Of a stretch of 64,000 bases of DNA, positions 9,358-17,318 are shown piece after piece. This DNA is from Bradyrhizobium cytisi (lineage in GTDB: Bacteria; Pseudomonadota; Alphaproteobacteria; Rhizobiales; Xanthobacteraceae): NCBI RefSeq assembly GCF_008123515.1, contig NZ_VSSR01000023.1, forward strand, positions 32,510 to 96,509, given 5' to 3'. The translations under genes were made by a program, and so were the position numbers. The notes below the pieces were generated by a model. The model was not told the origin of the DNA. It saw only the letters and a list, made by a program, of their open reading frames with translations, and ran no database searches. Positions within the stretch are counted from its first letter, which is position 1, and each line of letters begins with the position of its first letter.

Positions 9358-9855
9358 ATGACTATTCAAGCCAAATTACTGTGTGCGATTGCGGTGTCGG
9401 GCGTTGCCGCGCTGATGGTGAGCGCGCCGGCGCAGGCGCTGACGTCGCAAGAGTGCAGCGCGAAATATCAGGCCGCCAAGAAGGACGGCTCGCTCGGCAC
9501 CATGAAGTGGAATGACTTCCGCAAGGCCCAGTGCGGCGCCGATGCAACGCCCGCGGCCGCGCCGACCGCGGCCGCCCCGGCTGCGCCTCCGCCTGCTGCC
9601 GAGCCGAAGCAGGCCAAGAAGGAGGCAGCCCCCGCTGCTGCTCCGGCGCCGACCCTACCGGCCGGCCCTGCGATCTTCCCGAACGCGGTCGATGCAAAAT
9701 ACGCCAAGGAGAGCGCCGGCAAGGCCCGCCTCCATACCTGCGTCGACCAGTACAACGCCAACAAGACCACCAACGGCAATGGCGGCATGAAGTGGATCGA
9801 GAAGGGCGGCGGCTACTACAGCGAATGCAACAAGAAGCTGAAGGGCGCCGCCTGA
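9358..9855 (+). CDS. Small secreted protein with two related Cys-Lys-Trp modules
   Basis: 165 residues, clear Sec signal peptide (residues 1-27, ending APAQA). Two short related segments flank an Ala/Pro/Lys-rich linker (about 62-105): residues 30-60 (C33, then KW at 50-51, C59) and 125-160 (C128, KW at 145-146, C157). This looks like an internal duplication, each unit probably closed by a disulfide, and resembles the PsiF-like pattern next door. I do not recognise a named family. Good AGGGAG ribosome site at 9342-9347, and a strong terminator follows. Confidence 0.8.
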   Translation: MTIQAKLLCAIAVSGVAALMVSAPAQALTSQECSAKYQAAKKDGSLGTMKWNDFRKAQCGADATPAAAPTAAAPAAPPPAAEPKQAKKEAAPAAAPAPTLPAGPAIFPNAVDAKYAKESAGKARLHTCVDQYNANKTTNGNGGMKWIEKGGGYYSECNKKLKGAA

Positions 9856-9871
9856 GCTTCGATGTGATGCG

Positions 9872-9900
9872 ATGGCCGGAGCAAAGCTCCGGCCATTTTG
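9872..9900 (+). terminator. Rho-independent terminator
   Basis: An 11-base perfect stem (ATGGCCGGAGC / GCTCCGGCCAT) with an AAA loop and a TTTT run ending at 9899, placed 17 bases after the stop of the small secreted protein. It lies just before the stop of the convergent TetR gene and may also serve it. Confidence 0.9.
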
Positions 9901-9901
9901 C

Positions 9902-10450
9902 TTAGTCCAACAGTTTCTCGGCCGATTTCGCCACGAGCTGTGACCGCTTGCGCGGGCCACGCTCGACGAACAAGAGGCTTTGGCCGAAGATGAAGCAATA
10001 GAACAGGAAAGCCTGCGCCTCGGCCTCCTCGGCCTCGAGGCCGGTCGCGCGATAGAGCTCGGCAACGTGCCTGAGCCGCGCCGCATCCACGCTCGCCACC
10101 GCCGCCGCAGCGCTCTCGTCGGAGCGGGCCCACTGCCGGATCGCGAGCTCGACCGCCATGCCCTCCGGATTGAGCCGCTCGGAATAGAGCTGGATCACCG
10201 CCCTCAGCCGCTCGCGGGGCTCTTGCCCATCCAGGCTGGTCTGCTGTGCAATTGATGCCGAGCGTCCCTCGCGCCAGTGCATCAGCATAGCCTCGAGCAG
10301 CGCCGCGCGGTCGGCGAAGCGGCGGTAGAAGCCGCCTTTGGTAACGCCCAAATTCTTGGCGAGCACTTCGACCCGCACCCCCTCGACACCAGCGCGGGCG
10401 AGCTCGGTAAACCCTGCCTCGACCCAGACATCGCTCTTGCCGTCGTTCAT
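9902..10450 (-). CDS. TetR/AcrR-family transcriptional regulator
   Basis: 182 residues. The N-terminal helix-turn-helix is complete: AGFTELARAGVEGVRVEVLAKNLGVTKGGFYRRFADRAALLEAML (residues 12-56), followed by a variable ligand-binding region. The gene is divergent from a thioesterase gene at 10551, and two palindromes in the 100-base gap are probable operators, so it likely represses itself and the thioesterase in response to an acyl or aromatic ligand. The ligand is unknown. Confidence 0.92.
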   Translation of the reverse strand: MNDGKSDVWVEAGFTELARAGVEGVRVEVLAKNLGVTKGGFYRRFADRAALLEAMLMHWREGRSASIAQQTSLDGQEPRERLRAVIQLYSERLNPEGMAVELAIRQWARSDESAAAAVASVDAARLRHVAELYRATGLEAEEAEAQAFLFYCFIFGQSLLFVERGPRKRSQLVAKSAEKLLD

Positions 10451-10473
10451 GAAGGAAGCCTCACCGGTTCTTG

Positions 10474-10487
10474 ATACGGTGCCGTAT
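10474..10487. promoter_or_regulatory. TetR operator candidate 1
   Basis: ATACGGTGCCGTAT is a palindrome with perfect six-base arms around a TG centre, 23 bases upstream of the TetR start on its own side. It shares the ATACG / CGTAT core with operator candidate 2. Confidence 0.6.
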
Positions 10488-10507
10488 TGCTAACGCGTCC
10501 CGTGTCT

Positions 10508-10523
10508 GATACGCTACCGTATC
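10508..10523. promoter_or_regulatory. TetR operator candidate 2
   Basis: GATACGCTACCGTATC has perfect six-base arms (GATACG / CGTATC). Its centre is 35 bases from that of candidate 1, so two dimers would not lie on exactly the same face but could close both promoters. It lies 27 bases before the thioesterase ATG. Confidence 0.6.
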
Positions 10524-10550
10524 AACAATCAAAAACGGCTGGGAAATGCC

Positions 10551-11027
10551 ATGGCTGCGTTCGAGCCGAAAAATCCTGGCTATCGTGCGGCGGCGGTCGC
10601 GATGTTCGAGGGGCAGCCGGCGATGCGCACACTCGGTATCGTGATCGTCCGCTTCGCGCCGGGCGAGGTCGAGCTGGCCATGCTGCATTCGCCTGAATTC
10701 ACGCAGCAGAACGGTTTTGTCCATGCCGGTATCATCACTGCGGGGCTCGACAACGCCTGTGGCGTCGCCGCCCTCACGCTGATGCCGTCCGAAGCCGATA
10801 TCCTCACGGTCGAGTTCAAGACCACGCTGCTCGCCCCTGCCCGCGGCGAGCGATTTGTGTTCAAGGCCGAGGTGGTCAAGCCTGGCCGTACCTTGACTTT
10901 CTGTGAGGCGAAGGCGTTTGCAGAGCACGAGGGCAAAACCACGCTGATCGCCACCATGACCGGAACGCTGATGGCGATGCTGCCCCGTATTGCAGCTTCG
11001 CACGAACCGCGCGCGTCCCGGGCTTAG
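10551..11027 (+). CDS. PaaI-type hotdog-fold thioesterase
   Basis: 158 residues. The hotdog motif reads NGFVHAGIITAGLDNACGVAALT (residues about 54-76), with the usual HG/D arrangement altered to HAG, followed by LTVEFKTTLLAPARGERFVFKAEVVKPGRTLTFCEAKAF. It hydrolyses acyl-CoA or aryl-CoA thioesters in the cytoplasm. Control by the divergent TetR repressor is likely from the twin palindromes. It is a different paralogue from the thioesterase at 5652. Confidence 0.85.
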   Translation: MAAFEPKNPGYRAAAVAMFEGQPAMRTLGIVIVRFAPGEVELAMLHSPEFTQQNGFVHAGIITAGLDNACGVAALTLMPSEADILTVEFKTTLLAPARGERFVFKAEVVKPGRTLTFCEAKAFAEHEGKTTLIATMTGTLMAMLPRIAASHEPRASRA

Positions 11028-11033
11028 CGGCAA

Positions 11034-11067
11034 TTGACAAGCCGTGCGACGCATTCCTTGATGCGTC
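11034..11067 (+). promoter_or_regulatory. Putative leaderless lrgA promoter with overlapping palindrome
   Basis: TTGACA (11034-11039), a 17-base spacer, then CTTGAT (11057-11062) as a -10-like box. Transcription would begin at about 11068, the A of the lrgA ATG. GACGCAT (11048-11054) and ATGCGTC (11061-11067) form a perfect inverted repeat over the -10 region. An in-frame TGA at 11059-11061 rules out a start further upstream, and no ribosome site is present. Confidence 0.5.
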
Positions 11068-11451
11068 ATGCTTGCGAGTCTCAGCCTCATTCTGCTCTGC
11101 CAATTGATCGGCGAGGCCGTGGTCCGCGGCCTCGCCCTGCCGCTGCCGGGACCCGTGCTTGGCCTGGTGCTGCTTCTCGTCCTGCTGCTCGCACGCGACC
11201 GCTTTGCACGGCTCGCGCGCGGACCGCTGCGAAACGACGGCGTGGAGACCGCAAGCAAGGGCCTGCTGGCTCATCTGTCGCTGCTGTTCGTGCCCGCCGG
11301 CGTCGGTGTCGTGCAGAAGCTTGATCTGCTCGCCTCCCACGGCATCGCGATCGTCCTGGTGCTCGCGCTCTCGGTGGTCCTCACCTTGCTCGCGACCGTC
11401 CTGACCTTCCGCCTGATCAGCCGCCTGTTGAAGCAACAGGACGCCCGATGA
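11068..11451 (+). CDS. lrgA: CidA/LrgA-family holin-like membrane protein
   Basis: 127 residues with four hydrophobic helices. The LrgA/CidA pattern is clear: LILLCQLIGEAVVRGLALPLPGPVLGLVLLLVLLL, then LLAHLSLLFVPAGVGVVQ. Members form small inner-membrane complexes linked to murein hydrolase export or to uptake of small organic acids. It overlaps lrgB by 4 bases (ATGA), so both are translated from one message. Confidence 0.92.
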   Translation: MLASLSLILLCQLIGEAVVRGLALPLPGPVLGLVLLLVLLLARDRFARLARGPLRNDGVETASKGLLAHLSLLFVPAGVGVVQKLDLLASHGIAIVLVLALSVVLTLLATVLTFRLISRLLKQQDAR

Positions 11452-12170
11452 AGGACAATCCGTTCTCGCTCTGGGTCTATCTCTCGCAATCTCCGCTGCT
11501 CTGGCTGACGGTGACGCTGATGGTCTATGCGACCACGGATGCGGTGTCGCTGGCGACGCGACGCCATCCGCTTGCCAATCCCGTGCTGCATGCGATGTGG
11601 ATCATCGGCGCGTTCCTGCTCGCGACCGGTACGTCCTACACCACCTATTTCGCCGGCGCCCAATTCGTACACTTCCTGCTTGGGCCCGCCACCGTCGCAC
11701 TCGCCGTGCCGCTCTACGAGAACCGCAAGCGGGTGGTTAGCTCCATCGTGCCAATGCTGGTGGCGCTGGTTGCAGGTTCGGTGACGGCCGTGGTGTCGGT
11801 CGTGTTGCTGGCCGAATTTGCCGGCCTGCCGCGCGACGTGGTGCTGTCGCTGGCGCCGAAATCGGTCACCGCCGGCGTTGCCATGGGCATCGCCGAATCC
11901 CTGCACGCGGATCCTTCGCTGGCGGCGGTTGCGGTCATCCTCACCGGCATCATGGGCGCGATCATTGTTTCGCCGCTCATGAACCGCACCGGCGTGACCG
12001 ATTTCCGCGCCCGCGGCTTTGCTGCCGGCCTTGCCGCGCACGGCATAGGTACGGCACGCGCGTTCCAGGTCGACGAGATCGCCGGCGTCTTCTCCGGCAT
12101 CGCCATGAGCCTCAATGCTCTGGTGACCTCGTTCCTGGTCCCCATGGTGGTGACCCTGCTGGTGCGATGA
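11448..12170 (+). CDS. lrgB: LrgB/CidB-family membrane protein
   Basis: 240 residues with about seven helices. Family segments include LGPATVALAVPLYENRKRV, LSLAPKSVTAGVAMGIAESLHADPSLAAVAVILTGIMGA and RGFAAGLAAHGIGTARAFQVDEIAGVFSGIAMSLNAL. It works with LrgA in the inner membrane. The coding start ATG overlaps the lrgA stop, the standard arrangement for this pair. Confidence 0.95.
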   Translation: MKDNPFSLWVYLSQSPLLWLTVTLMVYATTDAVSLATRRHPLANPVLHAMWIIGAFLLATGTSYTTYFAGAQFVHFLLGPATVALAVPLYENRKRVVSSIVPMLVALVAGSVTAVVSVVLLAEFAGLPRDVVLSLAPKSVTAGVAMGIAESLHADPSLAAVAVILTGIMGAIIVSPLMNRTGVTDFRARGFAAGLAAHGIGTARAFQVDEIAGVFSGIAMSLNALVTSFLVPMVVTLLVR

Positions 12171-12257
12171 CATCGTCCTCGCCACACTCTATATGGGGCG
12201 TAACACTTCCCGGTCCGGAGCCGTAATTGCGGTGATGGGACCGAAACGGGACGAGAT

Positions 12258-12917
12258 ATGGCTGGATTCAGGACTAAGGGCCTTGGGCTGAGCCGCCGCG
12301 CGGCGCTGACGCTGATCGGGGCAGGCACTTTCGCGGCTGGCGGTATGACCTTGGCGCGCGCAGGCACTGGTGATGACGAAGTGCTCACCGAAGCCAAGGT
12401 GCTGCGCGATCCGGACGTGCCCGTTGCCGGCAATCCCGATGGCAACATCAGCATCATCGAGTGGTCCGACTACAATTGTCCCTATTGCCGAAAGCTCGAG
12501 CCCGAATTGCGCCAGGTCATCCAGGACGACGGCAAGGTAAGGCTGGTCTTGAAAGACTGGCCGATCCTCGGGCCCGTCTCGGTGACGGCTGCCCGGATCG
12601 CGCTCGCCGCGAAATTCCAGGACAAATACCACCAGGCCCATGACGCCATGATGGGCGTCAGCTCGCGCCTGACCGAGTCGCGCATCAACGAGTTGCTCGC
12701 GGCCGCCGGCGTCGACATGGACCGCCTCAAGCGCGACCTCATCGCGCGCTCCAAGGACATCGACGCGATCCTCAAGCGCAACAACGACCAGGCTGAAGCC
12801 TTCGGCTTCCGCGGCACGCCGTCCTTTATTGTCGGCAAGTACCGCGTGCCTGGTGTGCTCAGCATGGCCGAGTTCGAGCAGGTCATCGCCGACGCCCGCA
12901 AAGCCAAGATGAACTGA
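12258..12917 (+). CDS. DsbA-family thiol:disulfide protein with Tat-type signal
   Basis: 219 residues. The N terminus GLSRRAALTLIGAGTFAAGGMTLARA has the twin arginine and hydrophobic core of a Tat signal. The thioredoxin fold follows: EWSDYNCPYCRKLEPELRQV with the CPYC active site at about residues 75-78, an inserted helical domain, and the cis-proline loop FRGTPSFIVGKYRVPG. It likely oxidises or isomerises disulfides in periplasmic proteins, similar to BdbD/ScsC-like DsbA proteins. No DsbB partner is adjacent. Confidence 0.9.
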   Translation: MAGFRTKGLGLSRRAALTLIGAGTFAAGGMTLARAGTGDDEVLTEAKVLRDPDVPVAGNPDGNISIIEWSDYNCPYCRKLEPELRQVIQDDGKVRLVLKDWPILGPVSVTAARIALAAKFQDKYHQAHDAMMGVSSRLTESRINELLAAAGVDMDRLKRDLIARSKDIDAILKRNNDQAEAFGFRGTPSFIVGKYRVPGVLSMAEFEQVIADARKAKMN

Positions 12918-12948
12918 CGCGCAAGCGGCCGATCGCAGCCAGCACAAA

Positions 12949-12980
12949 GGCGCCGCCGCGGATCGCGACGGCGCCTTGTT
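12949..12980. terminator. Bidirectional terminator-like hairpin
   Basis: GGCGCCG (12949-12955) pairs with CGGCGCC (12969-12975), and inner bases can extend the stem. AAA precedes and TTGTT follows, so it could end transcription of the DsbA-like gene and of the convergent small gene at 13000. Confidence 0.65.
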
Positions 12981-12999
12981 CATATTCGGTCGATCGAGA

Positions 13000-13206
13000 T
13001 TACTTCGACGAGATCCTGACCCAGTCCTTATGCGCGCGGTCGCGTAGCGCGTCCCAGTCGGCCTTCGCGACATCCCAGTTCACGATGGTGCGATTGGCAG
13101 TCGCGACCTCGCCATTGGCGACTGACGACGTCTGCATGGAGTCATAGACATACACGCCGCAGCCGAGCAGCAGCGCACCCAAAATCATTCCGAAAAAAGT
13201 CTGCAT
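13000..13206 (-). CDS. Small single-span membrane protein, unknown function
   Basis: 68 residues from ATG 13204-13206, chosen because GGAGG stands 6 bases upstream; a longer frame to 13308 has no such site. Residues 3-20 (TFFGMILGALLLGCGVYVYD) form one membrane helix or uncleaved signal anchor; the rest is hydrophilic with three tryptophans (NWDVAKADWDALRDRAHKDWVRI). I do not recognise a family. It is the only gene on this strand between two terminator-like signals and is probably monocistronic. Confidence 0.75.
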   Translation of the reverse strand: MQTFFGMILGALLLGCGVYVYDSMQTSSVANGEVATANRTIVNWDVAKADWDALRDRAHKDWVRISSK

Positions 13207-13292
13207 GGCGAACCTCCGGTGTCGGGCGGATAACGTCGGGCCCGGAGTGATGGTTCCGCGACAGTGCGGCGCGGTTAAGGACGCTTCGTTCA

Positions 13293-14360
13293 TCACCCGT
13301 TCAGCCATTGCAGCAGCTCAGCGTTGATCTCGCGCGGATAGGTATGACTGAGGTCGTCGATCTCGCGGTATGTGACATCGGCGCCGGCGGCGGTGAGTGC
13401 CGCTTGCGTCTGCCGTGCGGTCTGCACCGGAAACATCCAGTCGAGCTTGCCGTGGGTGATGAAGATCGGCAGGCCCCGTAGTCGCGTGGCGTCGGTGATC
13501 TCCGCCATCAGCGGATGGAAGGTCGCCGACACCGGCGCGAGGTGGGTGAATGGCGAAGCACCGTCGAGACCGCTGACATAGCTGAAGGTGCCGCCGTCGC
13601 TCATGCCGGTCAGCAGCAGGCGCGAGGCGTCGATGCTCCAGCGACCGCGCACGGTTTCGAGGATGCGCATGAGATTGGGCGTGTCGCCGTCGTCGCCCGT
13701 CAGCGCCCAGGTCGAGCCGGTCGCTGTCGGCGCCACCAGGATCGCGCCAAGACTGCGGGCATCGCGCAACCAGCTCCACAGAAAGCCGCGTCCGTTGCCG
13801 CTGCCGCCATGCAGCGCCATCACCAGAGGCCAGCTGCGATCGGGCGTGTAATATTCGGGAACATAGACCGAGAAGCCGCCGCGGCTGCCGGGCTCGTTGT
13901 GATCGTGAAAGATGCCGGTGTCCTCGCTGGCGCCGACTTCCAGCCGCGCCAGCAGCTCACCATTCTCGCGACTGGCGCTGTTGAGGAAGAAGTTGCTCAC
14001 TGGCGGAAATTGCAGCGATAGCGGATACAGCGCCTCCTGTGCGCGCGGCACATGGCGCAACGCGCGGAACACCGCGACGAGATCGCCGTTGCCGCGCTCG
14101 ACATCGCGGATGGCGGCGAAGGCGGCGAGCGTCTCGTTGCAGGCACGATCGAGCCGCTCGCGCAGTCCGGCGAATTGCTCCGGCCACGCGCCGATTGCTG
14201 CATGTGCCGACCGAAGCGCATCGTCCGGCGCGCCGATGGCGTTCATCACCGTGGCGAAGGCCGGCGGATGCAGATGCCGCTGGAAGAAGCCGAGCGCCTC
14301 CAGCGCGTTGAGCAACGGCGGCAGCATGGCCACGATGTCGTCCACCACGGCCTCGGTCAT
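13293..14360 (-). CDS. Alpha/beta-hydrolase (carboxylesterase/phospholipase-like)
   Basis: 355 residues. An N-terminal helical part of about 165 residues, without a known name, precedes an alpha/beta-hydrolase domain. The oxyanion region is WPLVMALHGGSGNGRGF, the nucleophile elbow GMSDGG (Ser), and the C-terminal acid and base lie in FITHGKLDWMFPV and DDLSHTYPREIN. No signal peptide, so cytoplasmic. Related to predicted esterases with a PHB-depolymerase-like core. It is translated just after the HtrA-like gene (20-base gap), suggesting joint function or regulation. Confidence 0.85.
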   Translation of the reverse strand: MTEAVVDDIVAMLPPLLNALEALGFFQRHLHPPAFATVMNAIGAPDDALRSAHAAIGAWPEQFAGLRERLDRACNETLAAFAAIRDVERGNGDLVAVFRALRHVPRAQEALYPLSLQFPPVSNFFLNSASRENGELLARLEVGASEDTGIFHDHNEPGSRGGFSVYVPEYYTPDRSWPLVMALHGGSGNGRGFLWSWLRDARSLGAILVAPTATGSTWALTGDDGDTPNLMRILETVRGRWSIDASRLLLTGMSDGGTFSYVSGLDGASPFTHLAPVSATFHPLMAEITDATRLRGLPIFITHGKLDWMFPVQTARQTQAALTAAGADVTYREIDDLSHTYPREINAELLQWLNG

Positions 14361-14380
14361 TGCCGCTTCCCTTGCTCGGA

Positions 14381-15352
14381 TCAGTGCAGCTTCGGCGCTT
14401 TCAGAAGCTTGAAGCGGTCGGTCGACGTCACGGTGACGTCGAAGGTGACGCCTTCATGATGCACGGTGAGCGGCACGTCGACGCCGGCGGCGCCGAGACT
14501 CCACATCTTCTTGTAGAACGCCGTTTGGCTCGTGACCTTGTCGCCATCCACCGCAAGAATGATGTCGTCGGTCTTGAGTTCCGCGCGCGCGGCGGGACTG
14601 TTGGCGGAGATCCCGATCACCACCACGCGGTTGTCGATCTCGGTCGAATAGAGTCCGAGCCAGGGCCGTGCCGGCTTGTTGACGCGGCCGAACTTGCGGA
14701 GATCATCGAGGATCGGCTTCAACAGGTCGATCGGCACGATCATGTTGACGTGCTCGGCCTTGCCGTCGCGTTCTCGCTCGAGCTGGAGCGAGCCGATGCC
14801 GATCAGCTCGCCGCGCGCGTTGATCAATCCGGTGCCACCCCAATTCGGATGGGCGGGATAGGTGAACAAGGCCTCGTCGAGCAGATACTCCCAGTAGCCG
14901 GCGAATTCCTGCTTGGCGACGATCTGGCTTGCGACCGATCGCGTCCGTCCCCCGGCGCCACCGACCACGACGCGGTCGCCGAGCCGGGTCTCCGCCGACG
15001 AGCCGAGCGGCAGCGGCTCGATGTCGAGCCGGCCGAGCGCCTGTACCAGGCCGAAGCCGGTGACGGCATCGAAGCCGAGCACATGCCCCTCCACCACGCG
15101 CCCGTCGCCGAGGTGAAGCCAAACGGATTCCGCTTCGGTAATGAGATAGCCGATGGTGAGCACCAGCCCGTCGTCGATGACGACGCCGTTGCCGGCGCGC
15201 TCGGTACCGAGCGTTTCGGCGCTGAAGGCATCCGGCGGGATGATGGCGTGCAGGCCAATGACGGAGGCGAGCGCACGGTCGAGATCGAAGCCGTAATCGC
15301 TCGCACGCGGTTGATTGGCCGGCGGCACTCTCCATTCGGTCAAGGCGGGCAT
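14381..15352 (-). CDS. HtrA-like pseudoprotease with PDZ domain
   Basis: 323 residues from ATG 15350-15352, preceded by AGGAGA. Residues 25-215 align with the trypsin-like domain of DegP/HtrA proteins and 230-310 with a PDZ domain (PWLGLYSTEIDNRVVVIGISANSPAARAELKTDDIILAVDG). All three catalytic positions are changed: Tyr69 for His (GLVLTIGYLI), Gly99 for Asp (DAVTGFGLV) and Trp171 for Ser (PNWGGTGLIN, normally GNSGG). The fold motifs around each are kept. No signal peptide, so it is probably a cytoplasmic binding or scaffold protein. First gene of a two-gene unit with the esterase. Confidence 0.88.
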   Translation of the reverse strand: MPALTEWRVPPANQPRASDYGFDLDRALASVIGLHAIIPPDAFSAETLGTERAGNGVVIDDGLVLTIGYLITEAESVWLHLGDGRVVEGHVLGFDAVTGFGLVQALGRLDIEPLPLGSSAETRLGDRVVVGGAGGRTRSVASQIVAKQEFAGYWEYLLDEALFTYPAHPNWGGTGLINARGELIGIGSLQLERERDGKAEHVNMIVPIDLLKPILDDLRKFGRVNKPARPWLGLYSTEIDNRVVVIGISANSPAARAELKTDDIILAVDGDKVTSQTAFYKKMWSLGAAGVDVPLTVHHEGVTFDVTVTSTDRFKLLKAPKLH

Positions 15353-15638
15353 GGAGTTCTCCTGGCTGAGAGCATCGCTCCGCCGTGGCAGCGGAACGAC
15401 GCACGAAGCAAGCATAATTTAGGCCGGAGGAGGCCGTCTTGAAAGACTTGACGGCAACTATTCCAGATGCCGCGCCGCCGATTTCCGAAGATGACAGAAA
15501 TTGTTCGCCCGAATTCGGCCGACAGCCGCCCAATCCGGCATCGGTCGCATGGCTGGTGTCCCGCGGGATGCTAGGCGGAGTTCAATGAAGCTGCTAACCA
15601 TTGCGGCTTCGTTTGACCAAGAGATCACGGACCAAACC

Positions 15639-17057
15639 ATGGACAATCGCAGCGACATCTGGCGTGGCATCGACACGATCAAGGGACGTTTCATCGACCT
15701 CAGCGACAAGGTCTGGGGCATGCCCGAAGTCTGCTACACCGAAGCGCGTTCCGCCGCCGAGCATCTCACCGAGCTGCGCCACCAGGGTTTCCGTATCACA
15801 GAGAAGGTGGCGGGCATTCCGACTGCTGTGATGGGCGAATGGGGCGAGGGCGGTCCGGTCATCGCCTTCATGGGCGAATATGACGCGTTGCCAGGCCTCA
15901 GCCAGGAGGCCGGCGTTGCCGAGCACCGTCCGGTCGAGACCGGCGGTCACGGCCATGGCTGCGGTCACAATCTGCTCGGTTCCGCGGCGCTGCTCGCTGC
16001 CACGGCCGTCAAGGACTGGCTCGCCGAGAACAAGGTGCCCGGCCGCGTGCGCTACTACGGCTGCCCGGCGGAAGAGGGCGGCGCGGCCAAGGCCTTCATG
16101 GTGCGCTCCGGCGCGTTCGAGGATGCCGACATCGCCATCACCTGGCATCCGCATAGTTTTTGGGAAGTCGCGGTGACGCCGTCGCTCGCCAACACCCGCG
16201 CCGACTTCATCTTCACCGGCCGCACATCGCATGCCGCGGCTTCGCCCCATCTCGGCCGCTCCGCGCTCGACGCGGTGGAGCTGATGAATGTCGGCGTGAA
16301 CTACATGCGCGAGCACATGCCCAGCGATGCACGCGTGCATTACGCGCTGCTCGACACCGGCGGCATTGCGCCCAACGTGGTGCAGGCGCATGCCCGCGTG
16401 CGCTATTCCATTCGCGCCCGTGATCTCCCCGGCATGAACGAGCTGGTCGGGCGCGTGAACAAGATTGCCCAGGGTGCGGCTCTTATGACCGAGACCAAGA
16501 TGGAGATGAAGATCATCTCCGCGGTCTCCAACATCCTGCCGAATACGCCGCTGGAGCAGGCGCTGCACCGTGTCATGGAAGAGCTCGGACCGCCGCATTT
16601 CGACGATGCGGACAAGAGCTTCGCGAGCCAGATCCGCGCGACGCTGACCGACAAGGACATTGCGTCCATCTATTACGCGATCGGCATGGAGCCGACCGAT
16701 CGGCCGCTGGCGGACTTCCTGGTGCCGCTCGACGCCAAGCGCAACCCGTTGGTTGGCTCGACGGATGTCGGCGATGTGAGCTGGGTGGTGCCGACCGTGC
16801 AGGTTCACGCACCAACGGTTGCAATCGGCACGCCGTTCCACACCTGGCAGGTGGTCGCGCAGGGCAAGAGCCCGCATGCCCACAAGGCCATGGTGCAGGC
16901 GGCCAAGGCGATGGCTGGCCTCGGCATCAAGGCGTTGACGGAACCGGAACTGATCAAGGCTGCGAAGGCCGATCTTACGAAGCGGACGACCAAGACGCCT
17001 TATGTCTGCCCGCTACCGGACCACGTCGCGCCGCCGCTCGATATGTCCGTGGCGTAG
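15639..17057 (+). CDS. M20 amidohydrolase, AbgB-like
   Basis: 472 residues from MDNRSDIWRGID; an ATG at 15585 with a GGCGGAG site is an alternative that adds 18 residues. Metal-binding features of M20 peptidases are present: GEYDALPGLSQ, GHGHGCGHNLLGSAAL, the CPAEEGGAAKAFMV glutamates and the ITWHPH histidine. The closest family is p-aminobenzoyl-glutamate hydrolase subunit B and related N-acyl amino-acid hydrolases. It removes an acyl or aryl group from an amino acid in the cytoplasm. The downstream peptide-type ABC importer, same strand, is the likely source of substrate. Confidence 0.88.
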   Translation: MDNRSDIWRGIDTIKGRFIDLSDKVWGMPEVCYTEARSAAEHLTELRHQGFRITEKVAGIPTAVMGEWGEGGPVIAFMGEYDALPGLSQEAGVAEHRPVETGGHGHGCGHNLLGSAALLAATAVKDWLAENKVPGRVRYYGCPAEEGGAAKAFMVRSGAFEDADIAITWHPHSFWEVAVTPSLANTRADFIFTGRTSHAAASPHLGRSALDAVELMNVGVNYMREHMPSDARVHYALLDTGGIAPNVVQAHARVRYSIRARDLPGMNELVGRVNKIAQGAALMTETKMEMKIISAVSNILPNTPLEQALHRVMEELGPPHFDDADKSFASQIRATLTDKDIASIYYAIGMEPTDRPLADFLVPLDAKRNPLVGSTDVGDVSWVVPTVQVHAPTVAIGTPFHTWQVVAQGKSPHAHKAMVQAAKAMAGLGIKALTEPELIKAAKADLTKRTTKTPYVCPLPDHVAPPLDMSVA

Positions 17058-17318
17058 AATTCCGTCTCGATACTTCGTCTGATCTCGCGAACAAATTTTT
17101 CGCAGTGCAACTTGGTTTCCGGCGGATTTTGACGCGGGAATGCCGAACCGTTGGGCTGCGGAAGGAAGTTTTGCTCAACGGACAGCCAGAAGACCGTTTG
17201 CACACACACGGTCGCAGTTGACGCGCGGCCTATTCAGTGTGCCATCTACCGCCAGCCAAAACCCGGCGGCCGCCCCGCGGCCGCCTGCATCCATACGGGA
17301 ACCAGACGGGGGACAACC

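Noticed and set aside
14360..15442. 360-residue plus-strand open frame over the HtrA-like gene
   Set aside because: Antisense shadow; the minus-strand frame has the HtrA and PDZ pattern and a ribosome site.
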